Assembly: GCA_017591395.1 (NCBI GenBank)
Contig: WEDG01001430.1
Coordinates: forward strand, 62,001 to 126,000
Direction: 5' to 3'
DNA: 64,000 nucleotides
Source of the DNA: Schistocephalus solidus
Taxonomy: Eukaryota; Platyhelminthes; Cestoda; Diphyllobothriidea; Diphyllobothriidae
Shown here: piece by piece, positions 22,478 through 33,732 of the stretch
How the letters are laid out: each line of letters begins with the position of its first letter
How positions within the stretch are numbered: position 1 is the first letter of the stretch
Translations under genes and position numbers: made by a program
The notes under the pieces: generated by a model
What the model saw: only the letters and a program-made list of their open reading frames with translations
The model's database searches: none
Told to the model about the DNA's origin: nothing

Positions 22478-22915
22478 CGGATATCCGCATAATCTTTCTT
22501 TTTGGCGCTTCATCTTGCTTCTCACCAAGGAATGTCGACTTGCGTGAATTTCCACTAGGCTGCTGATTGCCAACGCACACAACAGCTGGACATCCATTTG
22601 TTAGGGTCAGAGGTGCATGGGGGTATTGACGCTGGTAAACGGGATTCAAGCGCTCACCGCAAGCAAGAACAGTGTCCATCTTAAGGCCTGCCTGCGCCAC
22701 CTTAGCAGTGAGCCTTTCCTGAGAGACAATCTCCGCAGAAGACATCTTTGAAAGCTGATCAATGGCCTCTTTCTTGGCGTCTGGGTCCTTGATTTTGGCC
22801 TGAAGTTCCTTGGACTTGCGACGCGCAAGTACCTGAATATGACTGGATACTTGCTTGCGGGTCCGCACTTTGCCAGTCCGCTTTTGGATGTGACGGGCGA
22901 TCAGTTCATTTCGAC
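22478..22915 (-). CDS. TEAD: TEAD/Scalloped transcription factor, exon with the second half of the TEA domain
   Basis: TEAD proteins bind MCAT-type DNA sites and act as the nuclear partners of YAP/Yorkie in Hippo signalling. This minus-strand exon opens after an acceptor (ATTAG) with [20 protein letters not shown] and continues [19 protein letters not shown], which is helix 3 and the C-terminal part of the TEA/ATTS domain. It then runs into a MSSAEIVS segment, also conserved in the family. The following roughly 80 residues are a Pro/Lys/Arg-containing linker without similarity I can see. The exon is 438 nt and ends at a donor (CCG then GTAAGAG). Both ends interrupt a Gly codon after its first base, so phases agree. 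The exon boundary inside the TEA domain, before RNELIA, matches my recollection of animal TEAD genes. The YAP-binding domain is not in this exon nor seen downstream to position 1. Confidence 0.95.
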
Positions 22916-24543
22916 CTAATATCCAGAACAACACAGTTATGTTATGCTCTAGCTGTTTAATATAGGCAAGGTAGTGTACTTTAGTATAAACGGAGTAACC
23001 TTGATACTTCATTTAATTGAAACAATAAATAATATCACAATATTGAGTCCTATCATTACGTGCAAGCCTACCAAGATATGCTAATGGACAGCGTTGACGT
23101 TACGTTTAAACTGAAATGGCTTAAATGTAACTTAATGTGAGATTTCCTTAAATGTCCTAAACAAATACGGTAGTAAATAATTCGGGAGCAGCATGGAAGT
23201 ATCATAAAAGCATTGTTTGGTTATAACTATAGTAGAAACATCTGCTCATAAGAAGAAATAATAAACCATTGAATACTGTGTATGAAGATACAAAGTAAGA
23301 GGTTATATTCACTTATCTCATTTTAAAAGCAAATAGCATGAGGATTCTGTCATATGAACTGGAAATCACTACTATCTATGTGTATCACGTGACTACCAAA
23401 GTTGTCAGTTGATAAGGAAAACACCACGATGGTACTTTTAGTAAATAGTCCAATAAATGTTTTTAGTTTTTTTTGATAAAGGATTTTTACCAAGTACAAT
23501 TTCACTTATATCGAATAATAAACTGATTTTGATTAAAATTGAGGATTTCTTTTTCCTAGAAACCAACCACAGGAAATACGCCTTATTACTTGAATCGGAA
23601 TTTCCCATCAAAATTTCAGTGAGTAGTATGATCAGAATAATTTTAGTTGACATCTAGGTTTTTAGACTGGTTGGCTATTTTGAAAGCCGATAAGCATAAA
23701 TACGGTATTTTGCTTACTAATTTAAATTCAATTTCGACTGATTATCTTTGAATGCACGCTAAATTCCCAATTATTGCTTGCATATTTCAGACGTCCTTCT
23801 TTTAAAATAAGTTGAAGCGCTTCACACGGATGCTTCTTAATTTAAGAATTGACCAAGTAATCGTAATATGATGCCCAACTGTATAATAACAGAAACAACC
23901 TCTTTACAAGATACGGAATTTTCGACATGATTTGCGAGTGAACTGACTATCTGGAGAAGCACAAATTCTACGTAGTAAATAGTTTATTTTGGTTTTCTCT
24001 AGATGGGGTGTTGATAGACTCCAGTAATTATAAGGCACTCATGCAAAGTTGGAAATGGCTTCAATAAAAGTACATTGTTTTGATAAAATAAACCTTCGTC
24101 CGCTCTATGAAAGCAAGCAGACCATGAACGCTTGGTCAGTGGGTATAGAAGGCTTAAACATTTTTAAAGACAAACTAGTACCAGATAAGCTTATCTGAGA
24201 TAAGTTGATCTTTAATTATACTTAACAACCAATGTTCTCGTTAAAATTTGGAGGTTACAAATTATTAAATAAGAGCATAAAAATTCGCAAAACAAAGAGC
24301 TTCAAATCACTGGAATTCTGCATCTCGCGATAAAATGGTAAGAAAATTAAAATCCCTACAATCCTTAACACGATATGCGAGCTAATCCATGTATTAGTTA
24401 ACAAATCAGAAAATCTGTGCGATTACGTTGAGCGAACTGTTCATAAAAATGTTTGATTGCTATGAAATAAGGCTGGTTTTGTGCTAGAAATTTTGCCCTA
24501 TTTTTCCAAATTTCAGTTCAGTTAGGCGTGGCCTCGAACTTAC
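22916..24543 (-). other. TEAD intron
   Basis: 1628 bp between a GTAAGT donor at 24543-24538 and an AG acceptor at 22917-22916. AT-rich; no repeat of the window families or internal gene was recognised. Confidence 0.9.
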
Positions 24544-25069
24544 CATACATTTTGCCTTCCTCAGGGAGGATAATTTTCCTTCGTCCACAAGGTGGATAAA
24601 GTTCAAGTGCTTCTTGGAAGAACTGTTCGATTTCCGTAGACCAAACGCCATCGGCTTCATTGCTGGCTTCTTCTTGTTGGTCAGCGTCGGATACAGAGTG
24701 ACTGCAGTCCTCGCTGTGTTCGTCTGAAGTACAGATTTGTGTTGAGCCATTTAACTGAGTCGGCCGCTTAGGTAGATCCTGAGTGCAATTCCGTGGAGCT
24801 GTGGGAATTTGAAACGTATGAGTCAAAGTTTGAATGCTATGGTGATCAGGAACACTGTTGACTCCACCAGTAACACCACCACCGCAAGCACGAAGAAATC
24901 CCACGTCGAAGGGATACGAAGTTGTGGACGGATAATCCGGTAGGAAACTGCTGTCAACGGGAGAGGGACGGGCATATGTAAAAGAATTTGGACGCGAGTT
25001 CCGAGGAGGTTGGACTGAGGGGGGTGAAACACTTTCCGGTTCTTGCAGAGTTGGTAGTGTAGTAAACAT
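24544..25069 (-). CDS. TEAD: TEAD/Scalloped transcription factor, exon with N-terminus and first half of the TEA domain
   Basis: Upstream coding exon of the TEAD gene. From the ATG at 25067-25069 it gives about 138 residues rich in Ser, Pro, Thr and acidic residues, then the start of the TEA domain: [37 protein letters not shown] and a split Gly. The domain joins in phase to the exon at 22915. The N-terminal region is far longer than the roughly 30 residues before the TEA domain in human TEAD1. The true start is uncertain: the frame stays open above the ATG to a stop near 25120, and a good acceptor (CTTCTTTCAAG) ending at 25089 suggests the exon may begin at 25088 as an internal exon. Acidic Ser-rich runs such as [11 protein letters not shown] precede the domain. 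Confidence 0.93.
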
Positions 25070-26959
25070 TTTCAATGGCAGGTCTGGTCTTGAAAGAAGC
25101 CGGTTCAGAAATATAAGGGAGGCATCGCATTAAGTCTGCGAAAAAGAAAAGCAGGTTCGGTTTCTGTGGACAAATCTTAATGCACTTATAATAAATAAAG
25201 GCGGGATTGAAATTTAAAATCTCAATGCACAAAAAAGGCATTCAACGAAAATATAATAAATAGTTCATAAAAAGAATTTGATTTTTAAAGTGATCGTATT
25301 TCAATAGGTGGTTTAAACTGCTCAAATATTTAATACAAAAATTTCAAATTTGTCTTAATCTAAAGCAATAGTAAAGTTTTATAACCTTAAATACTTACAA
25401 TTAACTATTTGGTTGAAATCGTGTTAGATTTTAAATGGATGAAATCTATTTGCAGAAAAGATTATTGGACCCGAAGACCTCTTATTTAGGAGTAAAAACC
25501 ATTGAGTAATTGAGAATTTTAGGTTTCCCGCATGTTGGCCTTGAAGTCGACTTTGAGGTTAAATTATGCGCATCAGGTCACAGAATACCTATGCTAATAA
25601 GTGTGTTAAAACACTAACATACCACTTGAAATCGCTAAATAGTTAGGGCAATTATTCGCTATCGGAACTCGGTTTCGTATTTCCTATGTTAAGCACGTTT
25701 CACCGCGTGGCAGCTTTAGAGATATTAGAAGAATTCAACAGAATTCGGTGATCATAGCCCTAGTAGCAAGCAATATCTTTAAGATGTCTAGTTACTATTT
25801 ATTAATCGAGCTACGTATGTCCGTTTACTACCGATTTTGCACACAAAATATATATCCAGTGGATATTGATTTATCGAGATATTAGGCTACCGTCGAAAGC
25901 GGTAAATCACGCCTTCTGTCTGAATCCCTTCGTTAACGCATTATGACTTTAATACCCCTCATAGGCGATGTACAAAGATTTCACGTCTCTTGTTCATTTG
26001 TATTCATTGTGTTGAAGATGGTAGGTTAGTTGATAATGGTCCTGCATTGTTGCCTGCAAGTCACCATTAACATACAACAATTTGAAGTCAACTAACCATC
26101 TGCTGGCTGTTGAATCTGTCGTTTCAGCATTCGCTGGCAATAGCTATCAAGCGATATTTTAAGTCGCTTAGTGATGGCAGCCTCCAGGTTGAAAAACCTA
26201 CACTTACCGCTGGCATTCGAGGCATTAAACACCGCTAAATAGTGGCAATGAGGCAGGTATATATTTACTTTACCAGAATAACTTCATATAATTTTGCCTT
26301 TGACAAACTATCTTTAATCTTACGTTCTTGGAATGTGATGTACAGGCTTATTTCGCTATGGAATTTAGCGAAAAAAATATTCGCTTACCAAAATCGTCAA
26401 TAGAGTGCCCCCAAAGGCAGGTAGTATAATACAAGATTTATTGAATAAATGGATAGCTTACCAACTGATTACGGAACTCTTGGTTCAATAAATAGTTATT
26501 CAGCTGAAAAATTCAGTTGTTGAATGCAACTGATGCAGTATAGGATTTTTGGGCAGCTAGGGAGCTGCCTTGCCGGATGCGAAGAGCTGCTGCCGATGGA
26601 GCGCATCCAAATGCCGTACATAACCAAACGTGTTCCGCCAGGCCTCTAAAACGTAATCCAGTCTAGACGAGCGGTCGGCTATCTCTTGACACCTCAGTAA
26701 GACTTCTCGCTGAAGATTTAGTGTACAGTTAGGCTTTGTTGATTACGCTTTATCTACTGAATAAATTAAACAAATAGGGACGTGGTACCTTCGTTATTGG
26801 GCTAGTCACCCGTGGTTATCGTAACAAAGGAATCTTTCACGACCTCTTGTGGTTCCTGAGAAGAAAAAAATTGTTTTAGGGTTACTTCCCGGGGATGAAA
26901 TGTCTTCACCTCGAAGAAGGTAAATAGGTGTTTCTATTTGATTACGCAAAGGGCACTGT
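25070..26959. other. Upstream region of the visible TEAD exons
   Basis: AT-rich. No earlier TEAD exon, promoter motif or repeat copy was identified. A short perfect palindrome, GGCAGCTAGGGAGCTGCC, lies near 26553. Confidence 0.35.
26027..26101. repeat. Inverted repeat able to form a hairpin
   Basis: GATGGTAGGTTAGTTGATAA is answered about 40 bp later by CAACTAACCATC, with inner complementary pieces (AATGGT and ACCATT). No promoter or gene is attached to it. Confidence 0.5.
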
Positions 26960-27140
26960 AATTGGAAAAAACAAAATGAGTGAGCAATCGTATACAAGTA
27001 ATTTATGCTAAGTTGGTAGGATTCATGGTGATGACAAATGACACAAATCAAAGTGGTTGAAAAAATCAAAGCCCAGACAGCAGATGGCCTCATCTTCTGC
27101 CAAATGGCGTTGGTGTCAGGAGAGCCTTAGTTCGGGTAAG
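26960..27140. repeat. Dispersed repeat R2, copy 1
   Basis: GGTGATGACAAATGACACAAAT at 27027, then GTGGTTGAAAAAAT, and later CAAATGGCGTT, match 50939-51050 (GGCGATGACAAATGACACAAAT, GTGGTCAAAAAAT, TAAATGGCGTT). The two copies diverge outside about 100 bp. Confidence 0.5.
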
Positions 27141-27589
27141 TCAAACATGGTTAAGTCTACAAATGTGCAGAAAAATGGGGAATGAATTTAGTTAACATAT
27201 AAAAGTTTATTTTATTACTAGGACAACTTCTTCACTGTATTGCGGCCAAACCACTTACTATGTAAACCGTGCGTTTGTAGGGTTCACGAGCATTGTTTGG
27301 AAAAGTGAAATGAGTGTAAGTGGCCTTCTCAGAGATTTTGATGACCTCAGTAAATATGTGATCATGTGCATGAGTAAGGCATACTTACTTACTGAAAGCT
27401 GATGGCGAAAACGCCCACCTAACAGTGTTGTCCATGTCAGCCATATATAAACTCATAAGTAAACACTTCTTTGGGTAGTCAAATTAAACAGACATGTTGA
27501 AGGATTCACTTAATAGCAAGCATGGACCTCCATATTGATCAACAGGTATGTTTATCACGCAAAATATATTTTGACGAAACCAATGCTAC
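27141..27589. other. Stretch without recognised features
   Basis: AT-rich, no motif-bearing frame. The decayed transposase begins to its right. Confidence 0.35.
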
Positions 27590-28968
27590 TGTTGGCCAGT
27601 GTGGTCTACGAGAAAGCGTCCTGTGAGCACCTATTCGTACTGCTGGCTGCTTTCGTATGCAAATGGTACCGGACCAGCGTTATGCTTACGATGGAACCTG
27701 GTATATGAGGGCCCCAATGGGCATGTTTTAACCTCAACCTCTCTTAAACGTCTAGCAATCTGCTATAGAAGTCATGAATGATTTCTTAGCAGTTTTATTA
27801 ACCTATATAAGTAGATTTCAAAAGGCAAACTGGAAAAGGGTCAAGGGAACCGTGTCGTTCTATGTCATCTGCAATGAACCTCGGGGTATGCACATTGTAG
27901 ACCATGTGCTCGATGCCATACAGTACAAAAAATTGTGAGTAAAATACTCAACCATTGCGTACAATAACAAACCATTCTATTGCAGGTTTGAGGAGTCGCT
28001 AGCAACATTAAGCAAGCAAAAGTATCAAGAATAGTTTAAAGGGATTGAGAGGCAGATGGTCATGTAGATTAACAATGATGACTTACAATACGAAACGTCT
28101 GAACTTGGGTGATTTTCACGAGCTGAAGTCAATTAAACATCTAGCTCACTGACAAAACTCAGTCGATAGATTTCTGCCTATGAACTCAATCGATCGAATA
28201 TAGCCTCAGCCTCCGCTGTCTTAATTAAGGATAGTGCTGTATGACCACTTGATTTTGAACGACGAATCTTAACCCATAAATTGAGTAACCTCTTAACTGC
28301 GCCCATGTACACAACGTGTAGTTGATCAATGGGAAATTTCGAAAAAGGCCTAAGTTTGCACAACAGGAATGGCGATAGACTAAAACTGGGATCTTCATTA
28401 ACGGACTGCTAGAAGGTCTCGTCTGTTGTGTCTCTCCACCTTTCCTTCCGGTATACGAACTTTCCCATTTACACTCCTCTCAGTGTGCAACGTTCACACC
28501 CATGGTCGGCATTACCATTCGTAATTTGTTCGCCAAAAGCCCTGGCTGGTGCGTCACATAATATAGCGCCTACGCGAACGTGATCACTTAGGCTGATGTC
28601 CTCCCTCTGGTTTCACATATCTGGCCGGAATATAATCTCCTTAAGAATTAACTTTCAGAAAGCATGCACAGAGGATATTTTTTAACTTCCACAATAAAAG
28701 CAAACAAGAAATATGCTACTCAGGTAAAATTCCCGCACTTCCATTCTTAAAATAGGTCACATTGCTGTCTTTGATTCCCCATTAACCGAAAGGCCGTCAA
28801 TTGCAAATTTATTTCCACATCGCCGGCTACAGGCACCGTATTCTTACGTTTAAGTATGCGAAGCTGTTTTCCCAGGCCGACGCGGACGTATTTCCTCGTT
28901 GACATAGGGGCTACCTTAAACATAGGAATCCCGAGGAGCCTAGTTGGGTAAGCTGGTAGTTCAGGCAT
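27590..28968 (-). pseudogene. DNA-transposon transposase remnant (animal transposase-domain family, CACTA-like)
   Basis: Read on the minus strand, several blocks appear in the order known for a widespread animal transposase family. An N-terminal block (28968-28747) is followed by ILCDAPARAFGEQITNGN with HGCERCTLRGV (about 28590-28500). Then comes LRPFSKFPIDQLHVVYMGAV with KRLLNLWVK (28360-28270), then QFFVLYGIEHMVYNVHTP (about 27945-27895), GSLDPFPV, and QIARRLREVEV near 27740. Family members carry CDAPAR.F, GC.RC, P.D.MH..C.GV.R.L, YG.E..VYN.H and GSLD.. blocks in this order. The copy is dead: it has in-frame stops (for example where a Trp is expected after LRGV) and at least three frame changes. 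Terminal inverted repeats were not identified. The link to CACTA elements is from general resemblance and unverified. Confidence 0.75.
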
Positions 28969-30779
28969 GGATGCCTTGATAAACTCAAAGAGGTAGCGTG
29001 CATGTCCATGTGCTGTGTTGTTTCAGAAGGCCCGTAGGCCTAACTTCTGAACCATTAAATTATCCGATTCAGACGTAGCAGACCTATGATTTTTTGCGTC
29101 CTCCAGGGACCAAATTTGATTATATCCGTTTTCAAATACCATGGACGACCTCTGTAACTTATTATCCCACGATGGAGATAAATAAGGTCCCAATGTAATG
29201 CTGTAAGTGCAAGATTTTCACTCTCTGTTTTCTCTAAATGGTCTGAAAATTTCACGGAATACCTCTTTCATATACCATTTAATTCGGCGTCTTTGTGTTC
29301 TATCTGATTTCTGCATAAACATTGCTTACAATAAAAAGGTTTTATTGGCATAACACCTCTTTGGGTGCCGTCAATCTCCTTAGAAAATGCCTAAAACTAT
29401 CTCTTTCTTGATGCTGCCACTTTAGATATTTTGGGTTTAGGCTTGATTAATAGCGGACGAAATGAGGAGTTTATTTTACGAAAAAAATCCCTGTCTACAA
29501 AGGCATAGTAATATAAAAATATACAGTATACAGTTTAGGAATAAATGCTTTATGTTAAGCATTTTCGTGTCAAGAATAATCTGTAACACCTGGATTTGCG
29601 AGTGCTCATTTAACAGAGGTAGTGTCAATCGCGGGCTATTCGAAAGTCCATTACATTCAATCAGACTGAAGTGCCTAAAAACGCATTGTTCTGTTTTAGT
29701 TCTGTAACATGTAATGGACACGTATTAGATACGCAACGAATCCAAATTAATGACGCCCAAGTTAAAACAAGACAGTTGGCAAGGCAAATATTTTAGGGGT
29801 TATTTGTAGCTAGAAATTCGTAATCTATTGGGGCTTGGTCCTGAGAGGATCCTTTGGTGGGGATTGACTGTCCTGGGGAGATCTTTGGGAGGTCCATAAG
29901 AGAAGGAAGGGTGATGGCTGGAGGAAGCGTCAGAGATCGGTCTCCGGTCCAAAGTGATTAGCCTTAATCCTCCTCGGTATTTATGTCATTTTCTTCAGAC
30001 GATTTGATAGGTTTACATAGAATAGACCAAGGGGTATGCGTAAATTTTACATTGTAGATCGAAAATAGCCAATAGGATTATCAGTTCAGTTTTATTGGAC
30101 TTCCGGGCTTGATTGGTAGTTACGACGGTGTCGATTTCTGGCACTAATAATCTGCTAGTAATCTGAGCTAATAGAGAAAATTGAGAAACTTTGATTCCAT
30201 CTTTACAAACCACCCAGAGTTTAGACAGAGTTGTTTAAATAGACTGGGAACATTTTCACGCGGATCCTGGATGGGAATGAGGTAGTTAATTAATTATTTA
30301 TTTATTGCCAGTTTACAGGCAAGGTCAAACGTGATATAGAGTAGGGGGTCGAGCTGACAGTGAAAAAAACTCCTGATCGTTCTTGATAGTGTTTTCAGGA
30401 GAAACAAATGCAGCTTATTGAACGGATTAAAGTTCAGGATATGGAAGAATTGACACAGGTGCACGGTGTAGTACTTCTCCTTTCATTGTTGTGGATCAGG
30501 TATTCTGTACTAACAGCAGGTATGTCGTCGAATGGCTGCTTGCGGTCGACTGAAGAATAACTCGATTACGGACTGCAAAGCCAGAAATATTGCCTTCATC
30601 CTGAAGTCCGGCACCGGATTCAGAGTCCGTGAACGCCATCAGAACGGAAGAGAGCATCCAGGTAATCAGCACTTAAATTCGTGGAAGGTGTCCTCAATGT
30701 AGAAAACTAGTGACAGCTCTCGTAAACAAAGGATTGTTTTGCTGAATTTAAATACTTCTGGGTAGTTAATTCCAGATTG
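28969..30779. other. Stretch without recognised genes
   Basis: AT-rich with short open frames. A minus-strand frame near 29985-29810 gives a 60-residue Ser/Pro-rich stretch (for example SSSHHPSFSYGPPKDLPRT) ending in a stop; it could be a small terminal exon but has no partner. Confidence 0.3.
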
Positions 30780-30990
30780 CTTTAGCGTTTACCGAAAAAA
30801 CTGACGTTATCTAACGGTGTGTGCCAAAGGAATCTACGATGCCACAACGAATCGAGGCTTGTCAGCTCACAACGTTGTTGGTAGGACAGGTTTCTGTGCT
30901 CTGAAGTGAAAACTCTTTTATTAAAGAAGTGCTGGACTGATTCTATCTTCCTCCGTTCTATCTTCCTCCATTCTTCCTCCATTCACTTAA
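30780..30990 (-). mobile_element. Non-LTR retroelement, reverse-transcriptase C-terminal fragment
   Basis: A 66-codon minus-strand frame reads KIESVQHFFNKRVF, then LSYQQRCELTSLDSLWHRR. The pattern IE.VQR.FTR.....LSY..RL..L.L.SL..RR marks the region after the catalytic palm of CR1/Jockey-type reverse transcriptases. It is an isolated fragment. Confidence 0.6.
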
Positions 30991-32099
30991 TGGATGGTCT
31001 GTGAAGATGGCCGGTGTTCCTTCCCTCCCTACAGCTGACATCTTACTTTGTTACCGTTATCGTACCGCATTTCCACGACCCTTACTCACATTTGCCAACA
31101 GCGCTGCATTCCCCATCGGTATCTAACTGATCATTCGTGACCTCCTCACACTCCAAAAAGATCGATTGCACAGGTCCCCAGTATTTGTTTGTATCTTTAT
31201 ACTCCTCTTTTATTGTCTACAAGTTGTTACTATTAACAGAGACACCTTACATTATAAACTCATCCTATCCTTCTATCTATGTATGTGTGTATGATAAAGT
31301 GCTTAAAGATTCTGCTTAGTTTATATGGCTAAAGCTGTTCCAAGTGATATACTCCCCAGTGTTTGCTATCCTCGACATCCTCGGACGCTACAGTTCGATG
31401 ATAATTTAGGCTTAGTTGGACTGATCTCTAAAAAAGGCAAAAACGGGTTATGGGCATGAATCGTTCAATTGCGAGAAAATTCCAATGTTTCTACCAGTCA
31501 TTATATTGCGGTTGATAATACGATATTGGTTATTGACTAATCTCGATCATTGAAGTTTTGTTTTCGTCGTTTTTGCCTTGTTCTTCTTGATCAGACTATA
31601 ATTTATGAACGATTAATCTCTGCAAGCTAAGCTAAGAATACATACCCGTAATATATTTGTAATTTTGATGAAGTAATCCCTGCTGTCGGGATAATTGCTG
31701 AAATAATTTTGGGTATTTGATGAGTCGAGTCATGTATACCAAAAGAGTATAACATAGAGCGTGTCTGTATACAGTAGACCATACTGGGTTTAGTGAAGGC
31801 ATGTTAGTATTTATTGATAAAATTATTTTATGTATTAGAAAGTTTAACTCATGGCTGTGATAAGGAAAGAAAAATGGAAATTTATGATCATGGGACGTTT
31901 ATGCAGTATTGTCAATATTTTTTACTGAAATTATTTTTTGGGTCCGATAGTTAACCTGATGGCTGTGATTGGATAAGGAGGGAAAATATTAAATATTTAT
32001 GATTATCGTACGTTTATACATCTATGCAGAATTTATAGAGAAATAAATTTAAAACATTTTCCGTTTGTTTTCAACCTGGTGTTGATCAGGGATTTGGTG
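30991..32099. other. Stretch without recognised genes
   Basis: AT-rich, with repeated short similarities such as ATTTATGAT..CGTTTAT near 31880 and 31995. It may be the 3' untranslated tail of the minus-strand element that starts to the right. Confidence 0.3.
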
Positions 32100-33732
32100 T
32101 AATCAGCTATTAACATCAGATAGTGGCATCAGATCCCATTCGGTCTAAATTCTTTTTCTTTTAAAGTCAGCTAGACTTTGACTTTTGCTAAACCTAGTAG
32201 GCAGGACATTCCATATAATCGCATATCTTATTTGATCGTTGGGTTTTTTTGAATTTTGGGATTCTTATGATATTTTCATTATTTATAGTGGCTCGAGGGC
32301 CATTGTGATTTGATAGTGTATTCACGCTGAGAATATTTTGGTCGTGTGTGACCTTGAGCAGAAAATTTATACCATTTTGGAGTCTTCTAATCCAGAGGTA
32401 TCGAATAGTATATCTATTGTATAAGTAAATTTATGAAACTTGCATGGCAACACACTTAAACAAAGATCTGGTAAATCGTCTTTGAATGACTTCTCATTCC
32501 TTCCGGCCATCTGAGGTTATTGTACCCAAGATCATTTAGCAGTAATCCAGGAGAGGTAATACGTAAATTTTATAAAAGTGTGTCTTTAGATTACTTAAGG
32601 GTAAATTTTTACAAATAAATCCGCATAGAAAAGTGGTTTGTGGTGATAGTAGTTTAACGTGGGAGGATAAGTCAAGTATATTTGTATAGCTTACTCCTTA
32701 GTCTTTTATGGATAGTGATTCTTCTATTTAGTTATTATCAGAAATTTTGGGTGCATTTTTTGTGAACCAATGATCATTAAATTACATTCATTCGGTGAAA
32801 ATGGCAGTCGCGATTAGTAACTCCATTCATTAAGCTTTTCGGGATTCGCTGCAATGGTAATGTGCATACTAGTCACTGTCTGCTCATCATACGCCTATGT
32901 GAGTTTTAGCTCGTCTGCAAAAAGAAATGCTTTGTCTGTCGTTGATAAAGTCGAAAGATCGTGAATATATATGAGAAAGAGAAGAAGGCCTTATATGGTG
33001 CCTTATAGCACTCCACTAGTAATAGGAGATGGGTCTGAGACAGCGTTTCAAATCTTCATTACATGATGCTCGTTTTGCAAATATGATGTGAGAAACTCAA
33101 GTACGGGTGGTCATGTGCGATGACTTATTAGCTATGTTATAAGCCTTTTAGGGGGTATTTGTCGAAGGCTTTTTGTGCTCGAAGTATACTGTGGCAACCG
33201 TACTTCCTTCATCACCTTTGCTGGAAATGAATTGCAGAAAAGTGAGATGGATGAATTCATGTTTTGGAAGAGAGGCACGAGGTCAGTGTTGGTCAAGTGA
33301 TTGAGTATTTGATCGTAAACTCTTTTTTCTTGAATCTTGTTGTTTTATGAACACCACGGTAGCTTTCGATATTAGATCGGTTACCGTTTTTACGCACTGT
33401 TGCCATGCTATAAGGTTACAATGCGTCTGGAAAAACTGCATTCGCTTGAAGAAACGGTAATAGTTTAGCGAGAAGTATTGGGGCATATATAATATGTTTT
33501 TTATGTATTTATTTATTTAATCATGCCTGGATTTCATCTGTCACATTGGAGGGAGACTTGGGTAATTATAGGATAGCTGTTTTTTCCATTTCTTGACTAA
33601 AATTGATCTCACGAAGGGTACATGTGGATAGTTCGGATGGTTGTGGGATATATTCATTTTCTACTGTATAGTTGGCAATGAAGTACTTGTTGAATAGATT
33701 CAATATTTGGTTGCAATTTGTTATTATTTAAC

